Source: Paenibacillus phyllosphaerae (GTDB lineage Bacteria; Bacillota; Bacilli; Paenibacillales; Paenibacillaceae). From it: 64,000 nucleotides of DNA. The notes beneath the pieces are model-generated. The model was not told where the DNA came from. It saw only the letters and a program-made list of their open reading frames with translations, and did no database searches. The stretch lies in the NCBI RefSeq assembly GCF_014192105.1, contig NZ_JACHXK010000010.1, positions 124,001 through 188,000 of the forward strand, given 5' to 3'. This document shows positions 26,000-39,700 of the stretch, piece after piece (within the stretch, counting starts at the first letter, position 1; every line of letters starts with the position of its first letter). Both the position numbers and the translations under genes were made by a program.

Positions 26000-26851
26000 T
26001 TAGCGCCGGGACTGCGTTGGCGTGCATCCGAATGTGCGCTTATACAGTCGATTGAAGTAGACGGGTTCCATGCCTACGGCTGCGGATGCATGTCGGACAG
26101 TTAAATGAGGATTGTCGATCAGCAGCAAGTGTGCGGTTTGCAGACGGAGTGCCTGCAAATATTGCAGCGGAGTTTGCCCGGTCTGCTGCTTGAAAAAGCG
26201 CGTCAGTTGTTTGGGCGAATATCCGGCGCGCGCGGCAAGCTCGGTAACGGTAATTGGACGGCTTAGGTGGTCATGGATGAACCGGAGCGTACTGTCCACG
26301 ATGCTTTCCTGCATGCTGCCGGATGAGCTCGACATGGCTGGCGAGAGATTAAGGTTATTGCTGTGCATTTGCTTTAGTATTTCTAAGCACAAGGCGGTCA
26401 GCGATTCTGTCGCTGCCCAGGGATTATGCTCGGGGCCGGAATTCTTCCAGATTCTTTGGATTAACGCACAAGTATGAGAGAGATCCGACAGCATACCGAC
26501 AAATGCTTCTTCTCCGAATCCCCAGCTGGACAGGGCGCCGCTCTTGTTCTCCAGATACGTGGTATATCCGACGTGCCAGGCATCACCATCAACAGGCATA
26601 TACTCATTGGGCACGTTAGCCGGAATGTAGAGAAGCGAGCCGGGTTCCAGCAACTTCCATTGCTCCTGCCTAAGCTCGCGGAATTTGCCAGCTCCGCTGA
26701 GGGTAATGAGCACCTGATGCGCTGAGAAGCCTTCTAGGCGCGTAATGGCGATTTGCTGATCCATCCCTACCGTGTAAACCGCAAGGGGCAAGCCGTTCGC
26801 AAAAGAGAGGGAAACATTGCTTCTCAAGGGGTAGTGCTCCAACTGAGTCAC
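26000..26851 (-). CDS. AraC-family transcriptional regulator
   Basis: 283 residues. An N-terminal cupin-type sensing domain (LITLSGAGKFRELRQEQWKLLEPGSLLYIPANVPN) is followed at about 180-283 by the AraC DNA-binding domain (ITVTELAARAGYSPKQLTRFFKQQTGQ, VRHASAAVGMEPVYFNRLYKRTFG). It is divergent from the beta-galactosidase gene and most likely controls it in response to a sugar. Three similar TACTAT-containing sites lie in the shared promoter region. Confidence 0.9.
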   Translation of the reverse strand: MTQLEHYPLRSNVSLSFANGLPLAVYTVGMDQQIAITRLEGFSAHQVLITLSGAGKFRELRQEQWKLLEPGSLLYIPANVPNEYMPVDGDAWHVGYTTYLENKSGALSSWGFGEEAFVGMLSDLSHTCALIQRIWKNSGPEHNPWAATESLTALCLEILKQMHSNNLNLSPAMSSSSGSMQESIVDSTLRFIHDHLSRPITVTELAARAGYSPKQLTRFFKQQTGQTPLQYLQALRLQTAHLLLIDNPHLTVRHASAAVGMEPVYFNRLYKRTFGCTPTQSRR

Positions 26852-26866
26852 CTCAACTGTCTATTT

Positions 26867-26974
26867 TGTACTATTCATAAGGAGGACAAAAGAGAATAAG
26901 TTACTTGAATTAATACTATTCGATGTTAAGCGGATATTCAATAAGGAAAGAGTTGTCCCAAATGTACTATCTAT
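26867..26974 (+). promoter_or_regulatory. Direct repeats in the AraC/beta-galactosidase divergent promoter
   Basis: TGTACTATTCAT (26867), TAATACTATTCG (26911) and TGTACTATCTAT (26963) are same-orientation near copies 44 and 52 bases apart. They are candidate AraC-type binding sites. A TATAAT at 27015-27020 could be the -10 of the downstream gene. Confidence 0.4.
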
Positions 26975-27028
26975 TGTCTCGAATGAATTCTATTCTGCAA
27001 AGCCGGCGTCCCTATATAATCGGGTTAA

Positions 27029-30112
<3,084 letters not shown>

Positions 30113-30188
30113 AAGGTATTGTAATCTGCTGCTAGCCGTGGATTATAGCAGTCAAACACTGCCTTCTCTGAAATGATACGACTCTTTA

Positions 30189-30227
30189 GAGCGCCAGGGC
30201 TTCACCTCTGGCGTTCTTTTTCTTTTT
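30189..30227 (+). terminator. Terminator after the beta-galactosidase gene
   Basis: GCGCCAG pairs with CTGGCGT across a 10-base loop, followed by T-rich sequence. Confidence 0.75.
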
Positions 30228-30359
30228 CGTAGTCTCTGTGCAGCTTGGAAAAGTAGCTTTTGCCTATAATTACAGTCGGAATTTGGGTTCATTTCATCAC
30301 TAAATTCCGATACGATTCATGAAGAAGGAAAAGCTATTGAGGAATGGGGGGGCAAAAGT

Positions 30360-30373
30360 AGAAAGCGCTTTCT
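30360..30373. promoter_or_regulatory. Perfect palindrome AGAAAGCGCTTTCT, CcpA/LacI-type operator candidate
   Basis: The 14-base palindrome carries the GAAAGCGCTTTC core typical of cre and related LacI-family operators. It lies 60 bases before the TTG 30433 chosen as start of the large secreted enzyme, a position suited to repression. Confidence 0.55.
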
Positions 30374-30432
30374 CGGTTGTTTGGTATCAAATTTCAAAGA
30401 GATTAGGGACATTCTATGAGGAGGTTATTACA

Positions 30433-33400
30433 TTGAAATGGGGCAATCGAATTGTAACCAGCTTCATCTCAACGGTCTTGGTTGCAAGCATGAGCGTGAC
30501 TGCGTTTACTTTTCCGGTCGCGGCTTCAAGCAGTGACCCAACTGTAACTGGGGTTGAGTTAAATACTGATTCTGCAATCGTGGGGCAGCCTGCAATTGTT
30601 GAAACTGTCAGCGAAGCGGGTTTTGTTCATCCATCCATTGGCTTCAGCGCGGATTCACTTACATTAATGCAACAGCAAATCGCGATCGGCGCTGAGCCTT
30701 GGGCCAGCGCGTTCGAGACGTATCGCAAGAGCTCTGCAGGATCTTTGGATTACGATATTCGCAATCAGAGCAAAATCGATCCCTCTAAACCGGCGTATAC
30801 GAAGGTCGATAATGACGCGAAAGCAAAAGAAACGAAGGTCGATGCCGAAGCGGCCTACACGAATGCCGTCATCTGGACAGCGACAGGTGACATGAGATAC
30901 CGCGAGAAGGCGATGAAGATCATTCGCCTATGGTCCCAACTCGATCCGGCCAATCCAACGGGCTTTACGGATTCTCACATTAGCATCGGCGATGCGATGG
31001 TGAATATGGTTCGAGCCGCTGAGCTGTTGCGTTATACCGAGAGCGAAGGGGAATGGGCATGGACGGAATTGGATACCGCGAATTTCACGAACAACTTCCT
31101 TATGGCTTTTTACGACAGCAACTTTTACCATAGCAACGGAAGATGGATGAATCAGCATGGTATCGTAACGCAAGCGTATATGATGGCGGCTATCTTCTCC
31201 GACAATCAAGCTTGGTATGAAGAAGCTGTCGAGTGGGCGACAACGAATAAATCCGTGGTTAAGAAGGGGCAATCCGGAGATATAGTCAATCAAATTCGGT
31301 ATGTCACACAAAATGAAAGAACGGGCGAGCCAATTGTTCCCCATGTACAATTAGTCGAGATGGGTCGCGATATGGGGCATGCATCAGGTAATACAAGCAC
31401 GTTATCCATGATCGCGTATATGACAGCTCTTCAAGGAACGAAGGTAGATCCCGATTCTGCTTCACCAACCTTCGGCGAAATAACAACCAAACCTGACGGG
31501 GTAGGAGTATTCGAATTTCTAGATGACCGTATTTTGGCCGGTGCGAACCTGCTTGCCCAGTATAATCTAGGATATGATATCCCCTACACGCCGGTGAATA
31601 CCAGCAATGGGGTTATTGGCGACGCGAGCGCATCTTATTATAACACGGTATCCGATAACGGAAGAGGACTCGGATATGCCTCTGAAGTGACGTACGGCTA
31701 CTATACACTTCTATCCGACACACCAATGAACCCCAATGACGAGCGCATCAAATATCTTCATCAATCGATCGAAAAACTGGGAGGATTGAAAGCGTTTCCC
31801 TCCTATGTCCTGATGCAAGGAACGGCAGATCTAGCTACTGGAGAGGTGGTTGGCCCTCCTAAACCACTCAGTCAGCCTACTTATGCTGAGGCGAGAGCCG
31901 CATATAACCGTTATCAAGCATTTGATTACCTTGGCAGAAGCACGACTACTAGCACGAACATCTTCCAGGATCTAGACGGCATGCGTTCTGTTCTGTACGA
32001 CGTACGCTATGAGAATCAATATACCTGGTATGACTTACAATTGAACGACAGCTACAGCAACATTACAATCCGAGCTGCCAGCAATTCCAGCGCGGGCACG
32101 AAGGTCGACGTGATCTTACTCGATCAGGTCGAGGGATTGGATCGCACGAATGTGACGGCAAGCGATTTGGCTAAAGGCGAAGTCGTTGCTACGCTGCAGG
32201 TACCGAATACAGGATGGTGGACGAATTATACGACCGTATCCGGAAAGTTGAGCAGGCCACTGTCCGGTCAGCATTTACTTGCTTTCAAATATTACGGCAG
32301 CACGAACGCGCTTTCCTACCAAATCGCGTTCGATTGGTTCTCCTTCTCCGATGCCTATGCAGGAAATGAGAATAAGGCAACTGATGGTGTATTGTCCGGC
32401 GATGCATCAATTACGTCGGATGGGGTGCTGTTGAACAATGGTGGAACGGTATCCTTCAATAACTTGAATTATGACAGCGGTAACAATAGCGCGGAGTTTC
32501 AAGTGAAGACGACGGATGAGAACGGTAAGTTGTTGCTTTACAGCGAGGGACAATTAATTACGACCTATCCTTTGAGCAGCACAAGCGGCTCGTTGATTAA
32601 ATTGACTTCCAATATCGAAAGCGTAGATATCGGCAAAATCACCGGTATTCGTAATGTTGAGCTGAAGTACGAGGGCGACTCGCCAATTCTATTGAAATCG
32701 TATCGGAATATCGAACGTAACCGATTGATTACGACCGGGACGTCCTCGAGTAATGTAAAGCAGATTGAAGATCAGGCGATCGCGGTATCCGGCGACTTCA
32801 AGATCGGTTCCGCAGGACAGCGATCTTATGTGCAAGCTTCCAATGACAGCGTCATTTATTTAAGCCAAGGTACGCTTCAAGTGGACCGTACCAAGGACAG
32901 TATTGTCACCTTCACAGTCAAATCTAATAAGGAAGCCCAACTTAATTTGAAACGAGATGCGTCTACAGCACCGTTCGCCGTCATTCATGTACCGGATACC
33001 AAAGATGAATGGCTTAAGGTCAGCACGAACATCTCGGATAAATACGTCAATCCGAATGACTATCCAACCAATTTGAAGAGCGTGTTTCTTTCGATCGAAT
33101 CAGCTCTTCCGAATGTGAAATTACAATTAGACAGTTATGAACTTGACCCTGCCGAAACGCCGCCGAGCGTGAAGCTTACGAATGCTCGCGGCATTGAGCT
33201 TCAGTCTGTGGTTGGCTATGAGAATGGTGGCGATATTCACCTTCAGGTCTCCGTTCAAGACCCTGATTCTGCTCAAGTGTTGCTATCCAGTGATAATCCA
33301 AGTTACATGGTTAGCAGCTTGAATGGAAAAGAAGGCGGCGAGATCACCATTAAAACTGCAGGTTTAGCCGTTGGTGAATACGCGTTTCATCTTTATCTGC

Positions 33401-35568
33401 AAGATGATACCGGTAACTATGTGGACAAAGAGGTGAAGCTCCTTCTCTATCCGGAAGAAGAGAATCATGCTCCAACAGGACTTACTGCAGCGTTGACAGG
33501 TCCGACTAGCGCGACACTTCAATGGACGGCAGTAAAAGGCGCAGCCTATTATACGATTTACCGCAAGAGCAGCATTCATGGCTCCTTTGTCAAATGGAGT
33601 GAGGTCACAGGAACGACATTCACGGATGCCAACCTGAGTGCGAATTCGACTTATATCTACCAAATAACGGCTGGCGGGAATTCGGGGGAAACTCAGCCAA
33701 GCGAAGCCGTTTCAGTAAGCGCGCTATCGAAGATCGATATAACAACGTCTATGGTGAAGGCGTCGTCAAATGTTTGGCCAGGCACAGGGACACCGGAGGA
33801 GAACGGTTGGCTCGCATTCGACGGCAATACGACTACGGCAACAGACGCTGTTACCAATCCAAGCTGGATTCTCGTCGACCTGGGTGAAGGCAATGCACAA
33901 GTAATCGGCGGCATCAAGTTCTATCCGAGAAGTACGCATATCAGCCGCGTGAACGGTGCCATCATTCAAGGCTCTAATGACGGTACGAACTTCGTCGATC
34001 TGTATACGATCAGCGGCATCGGATCTGCCAAATGGTATTTCGCTTCGTTCAGCACCAATTCCGACACGGCTTATCGTTATCTGCGGTACTATACGTCGAA
34101 GTCAAATGCGAATGTAGCGGAACTGGAGTTCTACGGGAAAGGATCTGAACAGGCAAACGAAGCTCCTGTATTCATTCCTTTATCGCCGCTTGCCATTTCA
34201 TTGGGACAGACGATCAATCAAATGATTAATGCCAGCGATGCGGCCGGCGATGCAATTACGTATGCTGGTATAGACCTGCCGGCCTCTGCTGTAATTAATG
34301 AGGCAACCGGCGAATTTACTTGGACGCCGGATACTGCAGGGAGCTATACCCTGCAATTCATGGCGACCGATTCAAAAGGAGCAACGGTCACCTTATCCTG
34401 GATTATTGAGGTCACCGAGGTAACACAGCCAGAACTTGATCATTCCGCGACATTGTCCGGTCCCATCCAAGCAGCTGCCGGTCAAGCCATTGATTTGACG
34501 ATTGGCTTGCACGGCGTGACTGAAGGGTATACGACAGCACAAGTGGTTGTTCATTACGACCCGGATAAGCTGGCGTTCATGACGGAGGAGAACGATCAAG
34601 GACAACTGGTATTGGCTGAAGAGGCGATCACCGTACTGCAGGAAGGCATTCAGGTCATTGGTACGGGCGTCAAAGCAGACAAAGGACAGATGCTGCTAAT
34701 CGTCGCGCGTACGTCACAGGATAGCGAGACAGCTGATTCTGTTGATCTCATCGTACTGCACGGACAGATTCAACCCCATGCACAACCTGGAGCAGCGGTT
34801 GCCTCAAGGTTGAGTGATGTTGAAGTTTCGATAAATGGCGAATCCGCCACTCTAGATGTTTCACAAGCCGCGTGGAGCATTCAAATCGTGGAGGGCGTTA
34901 GCAGAACGCAGCTTGAACAGACGATTCAACATGCGCAGGAAGTGTCTGAAGCAGCTGTTGTGGGCACTGCGCCTGGTCAGTATCCGGCTGGAGCGAAGTC
35001 GGCACTCGATATGGCAATTGCAACCGCAGCAGCCGTTCGGGACAACAGTGCGGCTACACAGGAACAAGTCAATCAGGCCGTGGCAGACCTCAATGCTGCC
35101 ATCACGACGTTCCAGAACAGCGTCATTCGTGAGCAGACGCCGTCAGCAGATAAAGAGGCGTTGAACGATTTAATCCAGAGCGTACAAAACAGGTTAAGCA
35201 ACACGGTTGCAGGCACGAAGATTGGTCAATATCCAGAGCAGGCTATTGCGGCTCTGCAAGCTGCGCTGGAATCTGCAATGGCAGTGAAGAATTATGCGCA
35301 GGCGACACAATCTAGCGTAGATGAAGCGGTTGCGGCACTCCAGCTTGCGGAGGAGACGTTCGCTCATCAATTGGTAACCCTTGTACCAGGTCAAATCAAA
35401 GTAACCCTGAATGATCTGTCAGTTATTGCAAAATATTATGGCACGAAGTCGACAGATGCGAACTGGAGTCAAATCGAGAAAGCTGACTTGTTCGGAGCAG
35501 GTGAGATCACGATCCGCGAGTTGGCAGCAGTCGCACAGATGATCGTCGAAGATTGGTTAGCGGAATAA
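30433..35568 (+). CDS. Giant secreted polysaccharide-active enzyme: alginate-lyase-like module with cohesin-, FIVAR- and dockerin-like C-terminus
   Basis: 1711 residues from TTG 30433: GAGGAGG sits eight bases upstream and the frame then opens with a signal peptide (MKWGNRIVTSFISTVLVASM, cleavage near VAASS). Approximate modules: alginate_lyase-type alpha-helical domain 65-475; CBM6-like beta-sandwich 485-640; further beta-rich region to 1005; fibronectin III 1010-1095; F5/8 type C (discoidin) 1100-1235; Ig/putative cadherin-like 1242-1328; cohesin-like 1335-1485 (VVVHYDPDKLAF); two FIVAR repeats 1490-1565 and 1572-1650; dockerin-like 1652-1709. The dockerin-like pair of loops has lost most calcium-ligand Asp/Asn residues. 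The C-terminal series recalls multimodular Clostridium perfringens glycosidases that assemble through cohesin-dockerin contacts. It probably makes the first cut in an acidic polysaccharide and docks on the SLH protein encoded next. Confidence 0.8.
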   Translation: MKWGNRIVTSFISTVLVASMSVTAFTFPVAASSSDPTVTGVELNTDSAIVGQPAIVETVSEAGFVHPSIGFSADSLTLMQQQIAIGAEPWASAFETYRKSSAGSLDYDIRNQSKIDPSKPAYTKVDNDAKAKETKVDAEAAYTNAVIWTATGDMRYREKAMKIIRLWSQLDPANPTGFTDSHISIGDAMVNMVRAAELLRYTESEGEWAWTELDTANFTNNFLMAFYDSNFYHSNGRWMNQHGIVTQAYMMAAIFSDNQAWYEEAVEWATTNKSVVKKGQSGDIVNQIRYVTQNERTGEPIVPHVQLVEMGRDMGHASGNTSTLSMIAYMTALQGTKVDPDSASPTFGEITTKPDGVGVFEFLDDRILAGANLLAQYNLGYDIPYTPVNTSNGVIGDASASYYNTVSDNGRGLGYASEVTYGYYTLLSDTPMNPNDERIKYLHQSIEKLGGLKAFPSYVLMQGTADLATGEVVGPPKPLSQPTYAEARAAYNRYQAFDYLGRSTTTSTNIFQDLDGMRSVLYDVRYENQYTWYDLQLNDSYSNITIRAASNSSAGTKVDVILLDQVEGLDRTNVTASDLAKGEVVATLQVPNTGWWTNYTTVSGKLSRPLSGQHLLAFKYYGSTNALSYQIAFDWFSFSDAYAGNENKATDGVLSGDASITSDGVLLNNGGTVSFNNLNYDSGNNSAEFQVKTTDENGKLLLYSEGQLITTYPLSSTSGSLIKLTSNIESVDIGKITGIRNVELKYEGDSPILLKSYRNIERNRLITTGTSSSNVKQIEDQAIAVSGDFKIGSAGQRSYVQASNDSVIYLSQGTLQVDRTKDSIVTFTVKSNKEAQLNLKRDASTAPFAVIHVPDTKDEWLKVSTNISDKYVNPNDYPTNLKSVFLSIESALPNVKLQLDSYELDPAETPPSVKLTNARGIELQSVVGYENGGDIHLQVSVQDPDSAQVLLSSDNPSYMVSSLNGKEGGEITIKTAGLAVGEYAFHLYLQDDTGNYVDKEVKLLLYPEEENHAPTGLTAALTGPTSATLQWTAVKGAAYYTIYRKSSIHGSFVKWSEVTGTTFTDANLSANSTYIYQITAGGNSGETQPSEAVSVSALSKIDITTSMVKASSNVWPGTGTPEENGWLAFDGNTTTATDAVTNPSWILVDLGEGNAQVIGGIKFYPRSTHISRVNGAIIQGSNDGTNFVDLYTISGIGSAKWYFASFSTNSDTAYRYLRYYTSKSNANVAELEFYGKGSEQANEAPVFIPLSPLAISLGQTINQMINASDAAGDAITYAGIDLPASAVINEATGEFTWTPDTAGSYTLQFMATDSKGATVTLSWIIEVTEVTQPELDHSATLSGPIQAAAGQAIDLTIGLHGVTEGYTTAQVVVHYDPDKLAFMTEENDQGQLVLAEEAITVLQEGIQVIGTGVKADKGQMLLIVARTSQDSETADSVDLIVLHGQIQPHAQPGAAVASRLSDVEVSINGESATLDVSQAAWSIQIVEGVSRTQLEQTIQHAQEVSEAAVVGTAPGQYPAGAKSALDMAIATAAAVRDNSAATQEQVNQAVADLNAAITTFQNSVIREQTPSADKEALNDLIQSVQNRLSNTVAGTKIGQYPEQAIAALQAALESAMAVKNYAQATQSSVDEAVAALQLAEETFAHQLVTLVPGQIKVTLNDLSVIAKYYGTKSTDANWSQIEKADLFGAGEITIRELAAVAQMIVEDWLAE

Positions 35569-35580
35569 GCAGCCTGAGTG

Positions 35581-35612
35581 AAAGGAAGGTGCAAATGCGC
35601 CTTCCTTCTTTA
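35581..35612 (+). terminator. Hairpin between the giant enzyme and the SLH protein genes
   Basis: GGAAGGTGC / GCGCCTTCC (one G-U pair) with an AAAT loop and TTCTTT tail. Similar GGAAGGCG palindromes recur at 60271 and 60336. Confidence 0.65.
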
Positions 35613-35637
35613 ACATAACGAGAAGGGATGACCCGAT

Positions 35638-36648
35638 ATGAAAGGAAAGCTTCTTGTAAGCCTGCTCGTCTTCCTCCTAATCAACACAGGCGGTTATACT
35701 GCAATTGCAGTTGAACAGCAATCAGTACCGAGATTTGAACTAAGCGTTTCCCGTGAGTCCAACATGTTTCATATTTCGGTAATTGGCTATGAGCTTAAAG
35801 ATATGTATGCATTTGAGATTATGATGGAGTTCGATTCAAAGAAGCTTCGTTTTATTAGACAAACAAATGATTTAGCCGGCTACTCGATCACACCGCCCCA
35901 AGAAGGAAATACATTAACCATAGCGCATACCAAAATTGGACAAGTTACCGGGGAGAGCGGGAGGCAAGTATTAACCCAGCTTGAATTTGAGCGAATGGCT
36001 CCCGGCACAAGCACAATCACGCTTCAGCATGTGAAGCTGGTGGACTCGAAGCTGGATCCATTATTTATTCATCTTTCAGATGTACAATTAAATTTGATTA
36101 CACATGAACGTTTCCTTGATATTGAAGGGCATTGGGCAGAATCTTCCATCATGAATGCATGGAATGAAGGATTCATTGAAGGATATGCGGATGGAACATT
36201 CCGTCCAAGGCAAGCTGTAAGGAGGGCCGAATTTGCAGCGATGATCGTTCGGGCATTACAACCGGAGAGCCCCGATAACGAAATTCTCCCGTTTGTAGAC
36301 GGCCGTGATATTCCGGCTTGGGCAATTCAGAATGTGCAAGCGGCAGTCCAAGAAAAGTGGTTGATAGGCTTTACAGATGGTACATTTCGCCCGGCTCGTG
36401 AAATGACGAGAGCCGAATTGGCCGTCATTGTAGATCGTGTTCTAGATCAATCAAGAGACGTTACTGAAAATCTCCGGTTTACAGATGTTGATGAAATCCC
36501 GCGTTGGGCAAAAACCTCCGTAGACGAGGCTGTTCAGTTTGGACTGATGCAAGGAACGGGGAAGAACCGTTTCTCACCGAACTCAGCAGTTACCCGCGCA
36601 GAAGCAGTCACCGTGATTATGAATATCCTTGAAGAGCGCAGACGTTAA
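35638..36648 (+). CDS. Small cell-surface anchor: cohesin-like domain plus three SLH domains
   Basis: 336 residues. Signal peptide about 1-24 (cleavage near AIA), then about 30-150 a beta-rich domain with cohesin-type features (YAFEIMMEFDSKKLRFI, LTIAHTKIGQVTGESGRQVLTQLEFE), then three SLH repeats (about 158-206, 220-270, 280-332) with GYADGTFRP, GFTDGTFRP and a more diverged third copy. SLH domains bind pyruvylated secondary cell-wall polymer, so the protein should display its cohesin-like domain on the surface. It lies 70 bases after the giant enzyme, which ends in a dockerin-like module, and can be read as a one-slot scaffoldin for it. The cohesin identification is by pattern, not by search. 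Confidence 0.8.
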   Translation: MKGKLLVSLLVFLLINTGGYTAIAVEQQSVPRFELSVSRESNMFHISVIGYELKDMYAFEIMMEFDSKKLRFIRQTNDLAGYSITPPQEGNTLTIAHTKIGQVTGESGRQVLTQLEFERMAPGTSTITLQHVKLVDSKLDPLFIHLSDVQLNLITHERFLDIEGHWAESSIMNAWNEGFIEGYADGTFRPRQAVRRAEFAAMIVRALQPESPDNEILPFVDGRDIPAWAIQNVQAAVQEKWLIGFTDGTFRPAREMTRAELAVIVDRVLDQSRDVTENLRFTDVDEIPRWAKTSVDEAVQFGLMQGTGKNRFSPNSAVTRAEAVTVIMNILEERRR

Positions 36649-36787
36649 AGGTATTCAGTAGAATTTCCGCTTCTTATAGTTGCTTTTCCCCTCCATAACC
36701 GAATGCGGTTATGAAATAATGGTGCTACATGCCAGGTCAGGAGCCGCAACGGTTCTTGGCCTTAATTATTCGCAGAGGAGCATGATG

Positions 36788-39700
36788 ATGTCGGGAGCGA
36801 TCAGAGAAAAGTTGAAGGCGTTGATCGATCGATCGATGCTGCTGCTTGAAACCCAGGGGGACTATTATACAGACGGAGCCAAGCTTGCTTTATCCGATCT
36901 TGTGCAGTGTGCGGTTCGAGCATTAGAGGGGAATGACGAGCTCCCCTTCATCCGTAACCGCGAATTTATAGAGGCAAGAGAAGATGAGGCTGTCTTATTC
37001 GCGACTCAACGGTATACGATGGCTCCTTCCTATATGAACGAAGGTCATAACACGCGTTATTATGGTCTGGAAGCCGGCCTATCCTGGTTCGAGGCACAGG
37101 ATGTAAGGAATGAGGATTACTGGACATTGGAGCAGAAAGCTGAATGCGTGATGACGAAAGCATCGGAGTTAATATCAGCTGCAAATGTGGGACAAGGGCT
37201 AGGCGAATATGATCCGGAGGCTCGGGAAAAGCTTGTTCAAGCGATGGAAAGGTTGGCGTCCGCCAACTCCCTTGACGCGCTGTCGGGCACGGACGACCGA
37301 TTGGCACGCGCAATTGTAGACGTTTATAACCGCCTCCGGACATTCCGACATTCCCGTTTGCTCCGAAACGAGCTGGACCCTTCCTCGAACTTGTACGTTG
37401 CGAAAGATGAGATCACCAGAATAAAGGTGAATAATGAGCGGAATGAACAGCTTCGTGAACAAATGGCTCAGATTGAACAGATTGCTAATCGATACAACCT
37501 CGATTATATCGAGAAGGCTTCACAGCTCGTTATGAACGAACAGATGGATTATGAGCAGATTAATACCCATTTCTACGTCTGGAGCTCTACGGATAAAATC
37601 GCGAATTTCACGGCACCGATGCAAGCTGTAAAAGCGACGCTATCGTTCGTTCTCCCCTCTGAAGACAACGAAAAAGATGGCCTTGGACATGTCTGGATTG
37701 ATAACGTGGAGATTCTGGCTGCCAGCGGGAACAACCTGAACATACTAAACGGCGGATTCGACCAAGGGGAGAGTTTGCCTGATCATTGGATGCCTGAAAT
37801 CAGAAAGGGAAATTCCGAATTCAAGTGGGAAAGCGAATATCCTTTTTGCGGAGGCGGTGACCGAACTAACGTCAGTCCTATCCAACTCTCTTCGCAATCG
37901 GCTTTCGGCTATAAGGATGGCGTGCCAAGAAGATCGATTTACCTTTGTAATCCAACGAATCAGGATGAAGGAGCTTGGACGTATCAACCTGATTTTGAGA
38001 TAGAGGGAGGCGCGACTTACACCCTTACGTTTGCCGCGAAATTGGACGGTAAATTGAATAAAGGGTTGAAAGCGATCCTTACGTATAAGGATGAAGCGAA
38101 CGAGGTGATTGATAGATTCGAATATATATTTAATCGCAAATCCGCACTTCCGAATTTTTGTTTCCTGCTCACGATGCAGTGCGACGCGATTCAATATGCA
38201 CTCACGGAAGAACGCGATTATGCCATGAAGGCCAAGCATGCGATTCTATATACACTGAATGATTTTTGCCAAGGCGCCGAACATTGGATGGTGACTAACT
38301 TACGTCCGCAAGGGAGCGATTCTTACGGTGCTGTTCAAGGCGGGCGTATGCTCTGCAGCATCGCTGTAACGTACTCGCTTATCAAGGAAACCTCTGTGTT
38401 TTCCGCTGAAGAGAAGCGTCGATTCTATGCAATGATCGAATACCTACTGAGATATATGTTGGATTTAAGAGACCGAACAGAACTCACTGCCCATGAAGCC
38501 CAGCAGGGCTGCAGCAATTGGCAGACTGATATGTGTGCCGGAACCGCCTATATGATGATGGCTTTGGACGATTTTCCGAATCGCCAAGCATGGCTCTGCA
38601 ATGCGCATATGGTGTTGGTTTCCCAGCTGAATCTGACTGTCAATCCAGACAACTCATGGCCAGAATCGATTCGCTATCATCATGCGGCGCTTGAACGTTT
38701 CGCGGGCTATGCGAAAGTCGTGCGGCATATGATGGGTGATAATTTGTTCAACGATACACCGCTGGGCAAGATGTTCGATTTCAGCCTGCAGACGCAAACG
38801 CCGCCGTATGGTTATTTCGGCCATCGCATCGGTACTCCGCCCTTCGGCGATCATGCTTTGCGGGACGGGGCGGAATTTGCCTGCTTCGCAACTTATCTCG
38901 AGGAGATCGAGAGGATCGATAGACCACTGGCGGATCGCATGTACCATACGTGGAACATGGCTGGGAGACCGGTCAAAGGGTTCTGGGGTGAAGCCATTGT
39001 GTTGGAGAATTTGCTTGGCAGCGGAAGCAGCTATGAACCTGAATCTAACACGAGATTTCAACTAGGCTCCAACTCGGAGTTAAGGGATGCGGGTATTTAT
39101 ATCTTCCGAAGAAACTTCGGCTATGAGCGTCAAAGTTATTTTGCGATCATGTCGAGCCCGAAGCCGATCGGGCATGGTCATCTCGATCAAGGCTCGTTCA
39201 TCTTGTACAAGGATTCCGTGCCGCTGGTCATGGATTCGGGAATTGAAGGCTATTTCGACAGTACGACGAATTGGCATGTGAGTTCGTATTCCCATGCCTG
39301 TGTGCAGTTTCAGACCAAGCAAACATACCTTGCGACCAATAAAGTGAGAGAGATTAACCTTTCGGCAGGTACTTACAGCCTTGAACGAGGATGGGTCGAT
39401 GTCCCAAGAACAAGCCGTGTCCTGGATTGCAAGCTTGGCGAAGAGGTTGACGAGATAACGATTGAAATCATGAACCCGGAAGGAAGAGGCCGGCATACGC
39501 GGCATGTCCGGTTCTTTAAGAAAATCGAGATCTACTTGATAAAGGATACGATAGAGGATTTCGAAGGAGAAGTCTTATTCAGTCTGCCTGTGGCCTCTCC
39601 TGCGTCCATGATTAAAGGGAATCGCGTCTATTCCACAGGGCTGTATGATGTGGACTTGGAGACGGTGTTCCTCAGTGAGGTGAAGCAACTTCGATTAGAG

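Noticed and set aside
30319-30432. N-terminal extension of the giant enzyme to an ATG at 30319
   Set aside because: It would place 38 charged residues before the signal peptide and cover the palindrome at 30360; TTG 30433 has a strong RBS.
34861-35164. Overlapping frames inside the giant enzyme gene
   Set aside because: They are shadows of the FIVAR-coding region with no start signals or family features.
36680-36787. N-terminal extension of the heparinase-type lyase
   Set aside because: No RBS for the first ATG; the ATG cluster at 36782-36788 follows AGAGGAG directly.
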